64,000 bases of DNA from Candidatus Microthrix parvicella Bio17-1 (GCF_000299415.1 NZ_AMPG01000003.1:248001-312000); one strand, 5' to 3'. Shown: positions 7,366 through 16,400, counted from the stretch's first letter. Notes: generated from the sequence alone by a model not told the origin. Translations and numbers: made by a program.

Positions 7366-9933
7366 CTACTCGCTGGAGATCGCCTCCAGCACGTTCAGTT
7401 TGGCGGCCTTCGAGGCGGGCCGGATCGATGCGATCACACCGACGGCGGCACCGAACACCACCACGGTCACCAGACCGCCGACGGGGATGGCGAAGGTGTT
7501 GAAGCCCTGGCTCTTGAGGGCCTGAATCAGGGTGAAGCTGAGGCCGAGCCCGAGCAAGAGCCCGATTCCGGTACCCATCAGCGCCACGATCACCGCCTCC
7601 CAGCGCACCGACGACCGAAGCTGCCGTCGGGTCATGCCGGTTGCCCGCAGCAGCCCCACCTCCCTGGTGCGTTCGTGGATCGACAGCGACAGGGTGTTGG
7701 CAATGCCGATCAGGGCGATCACCACCGACACCGCCAGCAAACCATAAATCACGTTCAATAGGGCGCTGATCTGGGTCACGATGCTGCCGGTGAACTCCTC
7801 CCGGTCCTGAAGCTTCATGGTGGGGAAGTCTTTGGCGATCTTCTTGAGCTCCGGGCGGAGCGACGCAGGCGGGGTGCCGGCCGCGGCCTTGATGGCGACG
7901 AGGAAGTCGGTGGGCTGTTCGGTGAGACGTGAGGCGTCGGCACGCGTGGTGCTCCACTGGCCGAGCAGCACCCGTTCGTCGCTGATCGCCGCCACCTTGA
8001 ACGTCAGTGTGGCGCCGTTTCTGCCGGTCAACTTCACCGAGTCGCCGATGCTCAGCTTGTTCTTTTCAGCCACCTGTCGATCGACGACGATCTGACCGTC
8101 GCGCAGGTCGGTCAGCGCACCCCGCTCCATCTTGGCGTCGAACAGCTTGGTGTAGGTGGCCGGGTCGATGCCGGCGAGAATGGCGGGTGACTTGGTTCCG
8201 TCCGGCAGTTCCAGCAGGGCCTCGGCGCCGGCGATGGCGGTCACGTCGGCCACACCCGGCACCTTGGCCATCCGTTCGCTCAGCTCGGGACCGGCGCCCG
8301 CAAACGTCTGCTGGCTGGCGGGCTGCACGATGTAGTCGCCTTTGAACCCGCCGCTGATCGACTTCGTCACCGACGACTGCGCCGAGTTGGCGAAGATGGT
8401 GATGAACCCAATCAGGGTCACGCCGATGATGAGGGCCGATGCGGTGGACGCAGTGCGGCGTGGATTGCGCGTGGCGTTCTGACGTGAGAGCCGTCCGGTG
8501 ACGCCCTTCAGCTTCGGGAGGGGGGAACCGACCAGGTTGGAGAGCGGCCGGGCGTAGACCGGGCCAAGGATCAGCACGGCCACCACCACCAGCGCCATGC
8601 CCAGACCGATGGTGGGCAGGCGGTCGGTGCTCGGGTCGCTCCCAAACGACGGGAGCAGCAGCACCACGCCGATCACCGCCGCCACCGCCCCGGTCGCAGC
8701 ACGGAATCGCGACCGGTCTGATTCGTCGGTTGCCACGTCCTGTAGCGCAGCGATCGGCGGCACGCGGGTGGCCCGGATTGCCGGCAGCATTGCCGAACCG
8801 GCCGTGATGGCCAACCCAACCAGGATCGACACCGCCGCGTTGCCGGCGGTGATGGTGAGGCCGGTCGAGGGCAGGTCCAACCCGGCTTTGCGCAGCAGTA
8901 CGAATGCCGCCTGGGCCAAACCGACGCCGGCGACAAAGCCGAGGAGGGCCGAGATCACCCCGATGATCCCGGCCTCCAGCAGCACCGAGCCCAGCACCTG
9001 ACGGCGGCTGGCGCCGAGGGCACGCATCAGGGCCAACTGTTTGGTGCGTTGCGCCAGCAGGATGCTGAACGTGTTCGAGATGATGAAGATGCCGACGAAC
9101 AGCGCGATGAAGGCGAAGGTCAACAGGATCTTTGAGAAGAACCCGAAGACGTCCTTCAGGTCGGTTGCCTGCTCCTTCGCCAACGCCTCTCCGGTGATGA
9201 CGTTGGCGCCGGGTGCCACCTTGGCGGCCCGGAGTTGGGTGACGAGTTGGTCGGGGCTGATGCCCGCCTTGGCCCGAGCGTTCACCTGGTCCAGCTTGTT
9301 GGAAGCGCCGGCCAGCGTTTGTGCCTGAGCCAGGGTCGTTGCCACCGAGATGACCCCGCCAGAGGAGTCGGCGTCGCCAAACCGGCTGATGCCCACCAGC
9401 TTCAGCTTCTGTTGGCCCTCGGGGGTGACCAACACCAACGTGTCGCCCACCTCGAAGGGTCCGTCGTTGGCGGCGGCGCGGTTGATCACGGCTTCGCCAT
9501 TGGCCTCGGGCGCCCGCCCGCTGACCACCTGGTAGGGATTGAGGGTCGGGTCGGTGTCCCACGACCCGATGATGGTGGGCGGGCCCGCACCACCCATCGG
9601 GTCGCCCTTCTTGTTCAGAAGGGTGAACTCGAACGACGCAATCGCCGGGCTGGCCGCCGCCACTCCCGGTACTGCTCGCACCTTGGTGACGACGTCTTCG
9701 GGAAGGCGGTCGCGCTGTTCGCCACCACGCTCCGATTTGAACAGCACCGGCCCGCGCACCACGGCGTCGGTACCTTTGGTGCCCGCGGCAAACAGATCGT
9801 CGAACACACTGTTGATCGTGCTGGTCAGCACCAGGGTGCCCGACATGAAGGCCACGCCCAGCAACACGGCAATGCAGGTGGAGATCAGGCGGCGCTTGTG
9901 CGCCCAGAGGTCACGAAGGGTGGTGCGGGTCAC
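7366..9933 (-). CDS. ABC transporter permease with two FtsX domains
   Basis: 855 residues from GTG 9933. The N-terminus is MTRTTLRDLWAHKRR, a transmembrane helix (about 17-37), then a MacB-type extracytoplasmic domain. Two FtsX membrane blocks follow (about 265-400 and 725-850), each ending in a helix pair around LxRALGASRRQ or LLRATGMTRRQ. The layout is that of large actinobacterial permeases for lipoprotein or peptide export or for mechanotransmission. These normally follow an ATPase gene, but none lies beside it here. The next gene upstream is a SulP transporter 134 bases away. Confidence 0.85.
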   Translation of the reverse strand: MTRTTLRDLWAHKRRLISTCIAVLLGVAFMSGTLVLTSTINSVFDDLFAAGTKGTDAVVRGPVLFKSERGGEQRDRLPEDVVTKVRAVPGVAAASPAIASFEFTLLNKKGDPMGGAGPPTIIGSWDTDPTLNPYQVVSGRAPEANGEAVINRAAANDGPFEVGDTLVLVTPEGQQKLKLVGISRFGDADSSGGVISVATTLAQAQTLAGASNKLDQVNARAKAGISPDQLVTQLRAAKVAPGANVITGEALAKEQATDLKDVFGFFSKILLTFAFIALFVGIFIISNTFSILLAQRTKQLALMRALGASRRQVLGSVLLEAGIIGVISALLGFVAGVGLAQAAFVLLRKAGLDLPSTGLTITAGNAAVSILVGLAITAGSAMLPAIRATRVPPIAALQDVATDESDRSRFRAATGAVAAVIGVVLLLPSFGSDPSTDRLPTIGLGMALVVVAVLILGPVYARPLSNLVGSPLPKLKGVTGRLSRQNATRNPRRTASTASALIIGVTLIGFITIFANSAQSSVTKSISGGFKGDYIVQPASQQTFAGAGPELSERMAKVPGVADVTAIAGAEALLELPDGTKSPAILAGIDPATYTKLFDAKMERGALTDLRDGQIVVDRQVAEKNKLSIGDSVKLTGRNGATLTFKVAAISDERVLLGQWSTTRADASRLTEQPTDFLVAIKAAAGTPPASLRPELKKIAKDFPTMKLQDREEFTGSIVTQISALLNVIYGLLAVSVVIALIGIANTLSLSIHERTREVGLLRATGMTRRQLRSSVRWEAVIVALMGTGIGLLLGLGLSFTLIQALKSQGFNTFAIPVGGLVTVVVFGAAVGVIASIRPASKAAKLNVLEAISSE

Positions 9934-10067
9934 GTCGGGCTTTCGGGTTCAGGCGTTTGGGGAAACCGGATCAGAATACGTGCAAGCGGTGGGGCCGGAC
10001 CCGGCAGTGCACGGCAGGTGATGCCGTTTCGGTCCGGTCATTGTTCGCAACGAACCGTCGACGAGGC

Positions 10068-11786
10068 CTATTCGTTCGCCTTGCGGGCCTTCTTCGCCGC
10101 CTTGACGCCTTGTGAGATGGTGCGCCACATGTGATCCGGTCCCAGGATGTCGTGCACCCCGGATGCCTCGAGCACCTGCCGGGTCGGGTAGATGACCCGG
10201 ACGAGATGCACATCGATACCGTGCCGGTGCAGGTGCCCAATCAACTCTCCAAGCGCGTCGGCGCTCGTGGTGTCCAGTTGATTCGTGGCCTCCATGTTGA
10301 TGATGACGGCCTCGGTGTCGGGCTCGGCCTCGATCTCGGTGGTGATCAACTCAACAGCGGCGGCTGCGTTCACCCAAAACAGCGGCTTGGTCAGCCGCAG
10401 CACCATGATTCCGTTCACGGTGGGGTTCTTGGGGTTGCGGTCGACCGACCCCCAGGCGGCCTTCTCCGAGCGCACCTTGCCCAGTACGTCCACCTCGATT
10501 CGGCTCGTTCGATAGATCAGGCCCAGGATCGACTGGGCGATCGCCGCCAACAGGCCGTACAGGGTGCCCAGCACCAGTACACCGACGAGCGCCGCCAAGG
10601 CGCCGACAAAGTCGTTTCGACGGATGCTGCGATAACGGGCGAGTGCATTGAGGTCCATCAGTGGCCACACCGCGTGAACGACGACCGCCGACAGCACCAC
10701 TTTTGGCAGGCCACCCAGCGATGGTGCAAAGAAGAGCACCACCACGACCACCAGGCCCATGGTTGCCAGGCTGGTCAGTGGGCTACGCCCGCCGCTGTTG
10801 TCAGCCGCGGCGGTCTTCGACAGGCTGCCGCCCACGCCGATGCCGCCGGAGAATCCAGCGGCGACATTGGCGGCGCCGGTGCCGATGAGTTCTCGATTCG
10901 CGTCGACGTGATAGCCGTTCTGGGAGGCAAACAGCCTCGCGGCGCTCAAGCTTTCGGCCAGGCCCACCATTGCCAGGGCGGCGCCGCTCGCAAGCAGACC
11001 GCCCATGTCCCCAACGGACAGGTCGGGTATCGCCAGCCCCGGAAGGCCGCTTGGCACCTTGCCAATTTCGGCGATCCCCGCAGCCGGAAAGTCGACGAAC
11101 TTGGCGACCACCAGCCCGCCGATCACCACCACCAGGCCCCACGGAACCACCGATTTGATGCGTGGCCCCAGAAACAGCACGGCGAGGGCCACCGCGCCGA
11201 CGGCGGCGTTCTTGGGTTGGATTTCGCCGAGGTGCCCGGCGATGCCGCTGACCCTGCCGACGAAGTTGCCCGAGCCGCGTGGCAATCCCAGCAACGTGGG
11301 GATCTCACCGACGACGATCAAGATCGAGAGGCCAAACACGAAGCCGGTCACGATCGGCTTGGAGAGAAAGTCGGCGACCCAACCCAGCCGGAGCAACCCT
11401 GCGATCATCAGGATGAGCCCCGAGATGATCGCCAACGCCGTCACCAGGGCCAGCGCCTCCTGAGGGCTTTTCGCCCCGTGCGACGCAACGATCGACCCGG
11501 TCAGCACCGACACGGTCGAAACCGGGCCCACAATCAGCTGTGGGGACGACCCCACGAAGGCGTACACACCCAGCGCCAACGGCAGGGCGTACAACCCGGT
11601 CTGCACCGGAGCGCCGGCCAGCGCCGCGTAGCCCAGTGACTGCGGCACCATCAGCGCCGTCACCACGAGGGCCGCCAACAGATCGCCGCGCATGGTCGAG
11701 CGGCTGAATCGGCGCCGCAGCGTCGCGTTGAGCGAGCCGAGGACGGCGACGCGTTGTCGCTGGAGCTGTCCCGTGGGCTCGGTCAT
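10068..11786 (-). CDS. SulP family anion transporter with C-terminal STAS domain
   Basis: 572 residues from ATG 11786; an in-frame TTG at 11792 is the alternative. About 12 hydrophobic segments cover residues 35-430, including the early family signature VPQSLGYAALAGAPVQTGLYA. A cytoplasmic STAS domain (about 440-550) has the anti-sigma-antagonist-like motif INMEATNQLDTTSADAL. SulP proteins import sulfate, bicarbonate or other anions, often with Na+ or H+. The STAS domain regulates transport. The C-terminus ends in a basic KAAKKARK tail. Single gene with no sulfate-assimilation neighbours. Confidence 0.9.
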   Translation of the reverse strand: MTEPTGQLQRQRVAVLGSLNATLRRRFSRSTMRGDLLAALVVTALMVPQSLGYAALAGAPVQTGLYALPLALGVYAFVGSSPQLIVGPVSTVSVLTGSIVASHGAKSPQEALALVTALAIISGLILMIAGLLRLGWVADFLSKPIVTGFVFGLSILIVVGEIPTLLGLPRGSGNFVGRVSGIAGHLGEIQPKNAAVGAVALAVLFLGPRIKSVVPWGLVVVIGGLVVAKFVDFPAAGIAEIGKVPSGLPGLAIPDLSVGDMGGLLASGAALAMVGLAESLSAARLFASQNGYHVDANRELIGTGAANVAAGFSGGIGVGGSLSKTAAADNSGGRSPLTSLATMGLVVVVVLFFAPSLGGLPKVVLSAVVVHAVWPLMDLNALARYRSIRRNDFVGALAALVGVLVLGTLYGLLAAIAQSILGLIYRTSRIEVDVLGKVRSEKAAWGSVDRNPKNPTVNGIMVLRLTKPLFWVNAAAAVELITTEIEAEPDTEAVIINMEATNQLDTTSADALGELIGHLHRHGIDVHLVRVIYPTRQVLEASGVHDILGPDHMWRTISQGVKAAKKARKANE

Positions 11787-11827
11787 GCCCAAGTGAACCT
11801 ATCGCCCGCCTGATGCCGCCCGACTGC

Positions 11828-12000
11828 TCATTTCCATGCCCCCAACCGTTGTCGAGCATATGGCTCCGGGCTCTCCGGCGTGCAGTAGGCCTGTGGGCCC
11901 CGGGTGGATTTACCGGTCCGCTCGATGAGTCCCTCGGACTCCAACGCCCGCACACTCTCATGGCTGCTGGACGTGAGTTTCCCCATGTTCCGATCGGGCT
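11828..12000 (-). pseudogene. possible winged-helix regulator remnant
   Basis: A minus-strand reading frame here contains SVRALESEGLIERTGKSTRG, which resembles the recognition helix and wing of MarR/GntR-type winged-helix proteins. No plausible N-terminal part, start or ribosome-binding site is visible. I read it as a fragment left by rearrangement in the 11.8-14.5 kb accessory patch; it could equally be chance similarity. The rest of 11787-12144 shows nothing else I can support. Confidence 0.25.
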
Positions 12001-12144
12001 TCGCTGATCTGGCTGGGGATGGCGCCCCCACAAGAGTGCCGGCGTCCACGGTCGCTCCTGGCCGGGACTATGCAGCGTTCGACTCGGGTAGATACCGAGT
12101 GGGGAAAGCGGGTCAACGGAGGGGATTATGGACCGTTGGAGAAG

Positions 12145-12400
12145 GTGACAATACTGAATCCTGAGACGACCGACCCCAGCGTGCATCGAGGCGAGCGCCC
12201 GCAAGCACGGTGTCCCCGATAGCGACATGCTCCAAGCACTTCGACACCACTGGCGAGGATTCAAGACCGACGATCCTGAGGTCACGATGTTCATCGGACC
12301 ATCCACGAACGCCGTTCCACTTGAAATCGGGGTCTTCGACGACGCAGATGGAGTTGCAATCTTTGACGCGATGCCAGCACGACCTCCGTCCGTCGCGTAA
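12145..12400 (+). pseudogene. frameshifted small toxin-like gene (copy 1)
   Basis: Reading frame 2 from 12185 to TAA 12398-12400 encodes ARKHGVPDSDMLQALRHHW, then MFIGPS, VPLEIGVFDD and FDAMPARPPS. This resembles small actinobacterial toxin-like proteins that begin with a 'xxHGVsdeDixxA' helix and end in 'HAMpaRpkf'. No start exists in that frame. GTG 12145, just after GGAGAAG, opens frame 1 (VTILNPETTDPSV) and would join frame 2 if one C near 12184 were removed. It is thus a one-base frameshift, real or a sequencing error. No antitoxin gene follows directly. I am unsure of the formal family name. Confidence 0.5.
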
Positions 12401-12463
12401 AGTTGGTAGCGATGACCGCGTAATCTTGGTAGTCAGGAACGCGCAATCTGGGTAGTCTCGGCC
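12395..12463. repeat. three 23-bp direct repeats upstream of AAA ATPase gene
   Basis: Three adjacent units start at 12395, 12418 and 12441 and are exactly 23 bp apart. Each has a core GCGYAAWSTKGGTAG. They end 41 bases before the GTG start of the DUF4143 ATPase gene and overlap the end of the decayed toxin-like gene. Phased repeats in this position suggest a protein-binding operator or recombination-related site rather than coding sequence. Confidence 0.6.
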
Positions 12464-12504
12464 CATGGAGCGGGTCAACGCAACGAAACGACTGCCGGGT
12501 TCAG

Positions 12505-13755
12505 GTGAGTAGCCGCTACAGGGCAAGGACGGCCGACGCGTACCTGGCCGAACTCATGGCGACCTTCCCCGCAGTGATGATCACCGGCCCACGGGCGGCA
12601 GGGAAGACCACCACTGCCGCTCAAACCGTTGCCCAGGTCGACCGGCTCGATGAGCCAGGCATGGCTGCCCTCTATCGGGCCGACCCGGATGCTGCGCTGC
12701 GCCGAGCAACCTTGCCCCTGCTGATCGATGAGTGGCAGGAGGTTCCGAAGGTGCTGGGCGCGGTGAAGCGATGGGTCGACCGGGACTCGTCTCCGGGACA
12801 GTTCGTGCTCACCGGCAGCGTACGCGCCGAACTCGACAACGAGACCTGGCCCGGCACCGGGCGGGTCGTGCGGATGGACATGTATCCCCTGACCGAACGC
12901 GAGGTTCTTGGGAGCACCGCCAACAAAGACGGCTCGTTCCTCGCTCGGTTGGCACACCAGGGAGCTGAGTCCTTGACGCTTCCCGACACCATCCCCGATA
13001 TCGACGGCTACATCGCAGCAGCCCTACGCGGCGGATTCCCGGAAGTGGCCTACCGAGACCTCACCCGGCGCCAGCAGTTCATCTGGCTCGAGGGGTACGT
13101 CAACGACCTCATCACACGCGATGCCGCCGCCTACGGCCGCTCTAAGGATCCGGCCAAGCTGCGTCTGTACCTCAACGCGCTGTCGCTCCACAACGCTGGA
13201 CTGCCGAGCGACTCGACCCTGTATCGCTCCGTCGATATCAACGCCAAGACAGCTGCCGAGTACGACCAACTGCTCCGCAACCTCTACGTGTATGACCTCG
13301 TGCCGGCATGGTCGACAAATCAGATCAAGCGGCTCACCAAGACAGGCAAACGGTACCTCGTCGATACCGGCCTCGCCGCTGCAGCGGCCGGGCTGACCTT
13401 CGAGGCGGTGATGTCCGATGCCAAGCTTCTGGGCCGGTGGTTCGATGCGTTTGCCGTGGCACAGTTGCGCCCGGAGGTCGCTCAAACGCACCCTCGGCCT
13501 GCACTTCATCACTTGAGGCTTGAAGCGGGCCGACGCGAGATCGACCTCGTTGTCGAGCTTGGGCCTGGCCGAATCGTTGCGCTGGAGTTCAAGGCGGGCA
13601 CCGCTCCTCAACGCAAGGATGCCCGCCATCTGGCATGGCTGCGCGATGAACTCGGCGACCAGTTCACAGCGGGAGCGGTGATCCACAGCGGCCCGGGCAT
13701 CTACGAACTCGGCGACCGGATCTCCGCAGTTCCGCTCTGCACCATGTGGGGCTGA
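12505..13755 (+). CDS. AAA-family ATPase with DUF4143 domain
   Basis: 416 residues from GTG 12505. The N-terminal P-loop domain has Walker A GPRAAGKTT (about residues 28-36), Walker B PLLIDEW and the sensor-like FVLTGSVRA. The DUF4143 region (about 200-400) contains a winged-helix-like stretch and a C-terminal nuclease-like fold, with EIDLVVELGPGRIVALEFKAG resembling the E/D...ExK of PD-(D/E)XK enzymes. These proteins are common in accessory DNA and are thought to act on DNA or in defence/toxin contexts, but their biochemical role is not settled. It is flanked on both sides by toxin-like remnants and preceded by the 23-bp repeats. Confidence 0.85.
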   Translation: MSSRYRARTADAYLAELMATFPAVMITGPRAAGKTTTAAQTVAQVDRLDEPGMAALYRADPDAALRRATLPLLIDEWQEVPKVLGAVKRWVDRDSSPGQFVLTGSVRAELDNETWPGTGRVVRMDMYPLTEREVLGSTANKDGSFLARLAHQGAESLTLPDTIPDIDGYIAAALRGGFPEVAYRDLTRRQQFIWLEGYVNDLITRDAAAYGRSKDPAKLRLYLNALSLHNAGLPSDSTLYRSVDINAKTAAEYDQLLRNLYVYDLVPAWSTNQIKRLTKTGKRYLVDTGLAAAAAGLTFEAVMSDAKLLGRWFDAFAVAQLRPEVAQTHPRPALHHLRLEAGRREIDLVVELGPGRIVALEFKAGTAPQRKDARHLAWLRDELGDQFTAGAVIHSGPGIYELGDRISAVPLCTMWG

Positions 13756-13829
13756 GCAGTTCCCAGGACAACGTATGCGATTGAGCTAAAATCTACAGGC
13801 GGCAATCGCGTGCCGCTCGACCCCGGCAC

Positions 13830-14079
13830 GTGCTTGTCGAGCACGGCATAAGGGCCGATATCGAGTGGGCGAAGCGGTGGCTCGGCCGATGATTCCGGGC
13901 GGTCGTATGTGAGCTGACAACGTCTATTGTCATCCGTGCTGGTCGGCACCGATCGCCGGGCCGTTCTCCTCGAGGTCGGCAACCTCCAAGCAGGAGAACA
14001 GGAATACGTGATCCACGCAATGCAAGCCCGTCGCAAGTACCTGAAGATGATTGGTCCTCCAGGAGGTGACCCTCGATGA
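13830..14079 (+). pseudogene. decayed small toxin-like gene (copy 2), 3' part intact
   Basis: From GTG 13830, frame 3 reads LVEHGIRADIEWAKRWLGR and then stops at 13890. Frame 1 from TTG 13927 or GTG 13936 reads VLVGTDRRAVLLEVGNL, EYVIHAMQARRKYLKMIG and ends at TGA 14077-14079. Together they rebuild the same toxin-like family as the copy at 12.2 kb, but with a frame change and a stop (13915) between the halves. The 3' end overlaps the next gene by ATGA, the usual toxin-antitoxin coupling. Either the toxin is dead or only a ~50-residue C-terminal peptide is made to support translation of the partner. Confidence 0.5.
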
Positions 14080-14357
14080 AGATATCCAAGCGCCCGAAGA
14101 ACCTCACCGAAGACGAAGCAGCGGCAATCGTCGAAGCGTTCGACGACGCGCCCGAGGATGGGTACGTCGTCGTTGCCGGTGACGCACTCGCGGAGCTCCG
14201 TACTGCGGCAGCGGCACGCCAAGATGCTGTCGACCGAATCAACGCAGCCGCCATGCGCGCACGGCGCGAAGGAGCATCCTGGGGGGTCATCGGAGCGCAG
14301 CTTGGCATGACCCGACAAGGAGCTCGCCAACGCTTCGAACGACTTCCAGGCTCCTGA
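14076..14357 (+). CDS. helix-turn-helix antitoxin-like protein
   Basis: 93 residues, with a strong AGGAGGTG ribosome site seven bases before ATG. The N-terminus is acidic, with EDGYVVVAGDALAEL. The C-terminal 45 residues are helical and basic and end in RREGASWGVIGAQLGMTRQG, a resolvase/sigma-like helix-turn-helix ('SWaeIGraLGvsrQaa'). Such small proteins commonly pair with the toxin-like family upstream, and the ATGA overlap with that remnant supports a former two-gene module. It probably binds DNA and may repress its own promoter. Confidence 0.7.
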   Translation: MKISKRPKNLTEDEAAAIVEAFDDAPEDGYVVVAGDALAELRTAAAARQDAVDRINAAAMRARREGASWGVIGAQLGMTRQGARQRFERLPGS

Positions 14358-14430
14358 TCAACGTCCCTCAGCGGTGGTAGCCGGTGGCAATCCGGGTGGT
14401 GCCCATTCGGAGCGCGAACCGATCGCCTAG

Positions 14431-14480
14431 TGCGCTCGGTGGGACTCGAACCCCCAACCTTCTGATCCGTAGTCAGATGC
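14431..14480 (-). tRNA. truncated tRNA-Arg(ACG), 3' part only; likely attachment scar
   Basis: Read on the minus strand, 14480 to 14431 matches a tRNA-Arg from the anticodon stem to the discriminator base. It has TCTGA-CTACGGA-TCAGA (anticodon ACG), the variable loop, GGTTCGAGTCC and the acceptor half ending CGAGCGCA. The D-arm and 5' acceptor half are missing: sequence beyond 14480 is not tRNA-like. One T-stem pair is mismatched, so it is not functional. A 3' tRNA fragment is the classic duplicated end left by site-specific integration into a tRNA gene. Nothing else is evident in 14358-14495. Confidence 0.7.
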
Positions 14481-14495
14481 GGGTGGCCAGGGTTT

Positions 14496-16400
14496 TTAGG
14501 TCGTCTGTGTGGGCTGCACGGGGGGCGTTGGGGTCACGGATACTGTGTCGAAGTTCGCACCAAAGCTGAGCCTGATTCCTGGTGGGCCTGGACCGAATCG
14601 ATCTGGTGGCTGTCCGGCGAGGTCGAGCACGGATTCCCACATGGCTATGACGTCTTGGTTGTGGTCCGCGTCCCAATCCGAGGCATAGGGGAAAGACGAC
14701 TGTGCTTGAGCCACCTCCAAGCCGAGGTCGACGTAGTTCGTGGTGCCGTCGGTGGTCGGGGCCGCGAGAACCGGCTGAACGTCACCGACGAGCCTGCCGA
14801 GGCCGGCCCCGGCGATACGGAAGCGTGTCCAGCGATGGCGGTCCCACTGGTGGAGAGCAGCGTTCGACGGCTCGATCTCCGTGTTGGTCAGGTCGCCGGT
14901 ACGCATCGAGGACAGGTTGAGGCCGGCGCAACGACCGCGTTCGATCAGGGGAAGGATCCGTTCGGGGGGCATGTCAAGGTTCATGCCTCCCTCGCTGCTT
15001 CCCAATCGTATCGTGCAGATGCGCTCCTTAAACCCGGCGGTGTGGATCAGGTTGTTGTCGGACCAGTTCTGCATGGTGTCGAACACCGCGCTGAGCAGAC
15101 CGACGGTGGACGAGATTTCTGAAGTGGCCGGGAGGCGGCCCTGCCCTGCCTTGATCGGCCGCGACACGTTGCCGCACGGGTCGGTCGAGATGTCGGAGCT
15201 GGTGGCGAGGTTGATGGCATACGTCGGGTAGGTGGGCAGAGGACGGTCGAAGAGATGGACCGGCAGGTTGGAGGTGATGCCACCGTCGGAAAACCAGTTT
15301 CGAACAAACTTCACGATCCACTCGCCGTCGACGTGCAGCGGGGTGAGTCCGTGCAGCGGTACAGCAGACAGCAGCACGGGGAACGACAGGCTCATGCGCG
15401 CGGTCACGATGATGGGGAGCTGTTCGGGCGGCGGGAGGAGGTGAAGTCGATCGCCGAGCGCCTCGATCACATCGTCGCGGATCGGGCGTGCGGCGTATTT
15501 CACCATGTGGTCGACCACGTCGGTAGGGAAGATCTTGGAGAACTCGTCCGGGTCGAACGCCCAAATTTTGTCCCGAAACGGAATCTGTTCGGACGTCCCC
15601 CTGCTGAGGTTGGTGGAGATGGCGATGAACTGCGCACCCGCGGTTGCCACCTCCCCATGGGTGACCGGTATCGAGTTGAGCGCCGCCTGGGAGGCGTCGC
15701 CACGCCCGGCCAGGCGCTGGAGCGCGTCGTACATCCAGTCGGTGAGCGCCGGGTGGTCGCTGCCGGTGGGTGTGGAGCCATTGACGAAACCGTGGAAGTT
15801 GCCCGTCAAAGCCGACTGAGCGGTGGAGGCCACGGCCATGCCAGACCACACGACGGCGGCGACGAACCCGAGCGACATGAACAGCAATGCGAGGAGCGCG
15901 CTGAGTATCAGCGGCAGCCAGAGCGGACCACCGACAATGAGGCTCGCCACGAATGGCAACGACATGAGGATGAGGGTCAACGCCCCCACAAACCACAACC
16001 GCCGGCGCGGGCCCGCCTTGAGAAGCCCCATGAGGACGACGCGCCACCGGGCGAACCCGGTGGTCGAGCGTGCGTCCCACACGGTGGAGAAGATGGCACG
16101 TGTTTCGTCCTGGGGCTGAAACAAACCGAAGAGCCTGGTGCGTCCCTGGGAGTCGGTTGTCGCAAGATCCTTCGCCAGCTCGACCAGCAACGGGAACCCG
16201 CCGGTAGCGGAACGGCGTCCTACTTCGGCGGCGGCGGCCGCAGACGCGCCGATGGCCCCTGCGGACGACCCGGCGATACGGCGAAGCCGATGGGTCCGGG
16301 CAAGTTCGGTGATGGCCGGTGGATAGACGACCCCGCTGGTGATCCCACCTTTCAGGATCACGTCGCACTGAAAGGTCGGAGCGTCAAAATCGGTCACCAT
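14496..16400 (-). CDS. patatin-like phospholipase, membrane-associated
   Basis: 634 residues from ATG 16400. The patatin core is split. The oxyanion loop is LKGGITSGVVY (about residues 17-27) and the nucleophile elbow is AGSSAGAIGA (Ser about 46). The catalytic Asp lies near residue 370 in SDGGITSNLP. Between them are two hydrophobic segments (about 138-158 and 162-190), so the enzyme probably sits on or in the membrane. Patatins hydrolyse phospholipid or other acyl esters through a Ser-Asp dyad, and both residues are present. It ends 16 bases from the tRNA-Arg scar and follows the lipid-synthase operon on the same strand after 127 bases. It could be a late member of that unit. Confidence 0.85.
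   Translation of the reverse strand: MVTDFDAPTFQCDVILKGGITSGVVYPPAITELARTHRLRRIAGSSAGAIGASAAAAAEVGRRSATGGFPLLVELAKDLATTDSQGRTRLFGLFQPQDETRAIFSTVWDARSTTGFARWRVVLMGLLKAGPRRRLWFVGALTLILMSLPFVASLIVGGPLWLPLILSALLALLFMSLGFVAAVVWSGMAVASTAQSALTGNFHGFVNGSTPTGSDHPALTDWMYDALQRLAGRGDASQAALNSIPVTHGEVATAGAQFIAISTNLSRGTSEQIPFRDKIWAFDPDEFSKIFPTDVVDHMVKYAARPIRDDVIEALGDRLHLLPPPEQLPIIVTARMSLSFPVLLSAVPLHGLTPLHVDGEWIVKFVRNWFSDGGITSNLPVHLFDRPLPTYPTYAINLATSSDISTDPCGNVSRPIKAGQGRLPATSEISSTVGLLSAVFDTMQNWSDNNLIHTAGFKERICTIRLGSSEGGMNLDMPPERILPLIERGRCAGLNLSSMRTGDLTNTEIEPSNAALHQWDRHRWTRFRIAGAGLGRLVGDVQPVLAAPTTDGTTNYVDLGLEVAQAQSSFPYASDWDADHNQDVIAMWESVLDLAGQPPDRFGPGPPGIRLSFGANFDTVSVTPTPPVQPTQTT

Noticed and set aside
8066-9562. 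498-residue minus-strand open frame in another frame of the permease
   Set aside because: Arg/Gly-rich out-of-frame translation without motifs.
10131-11639. 502-residue plus-strand open frame
   Set aside because: Antisense shadow of the SulP gene, with GC-rich shadow composition.
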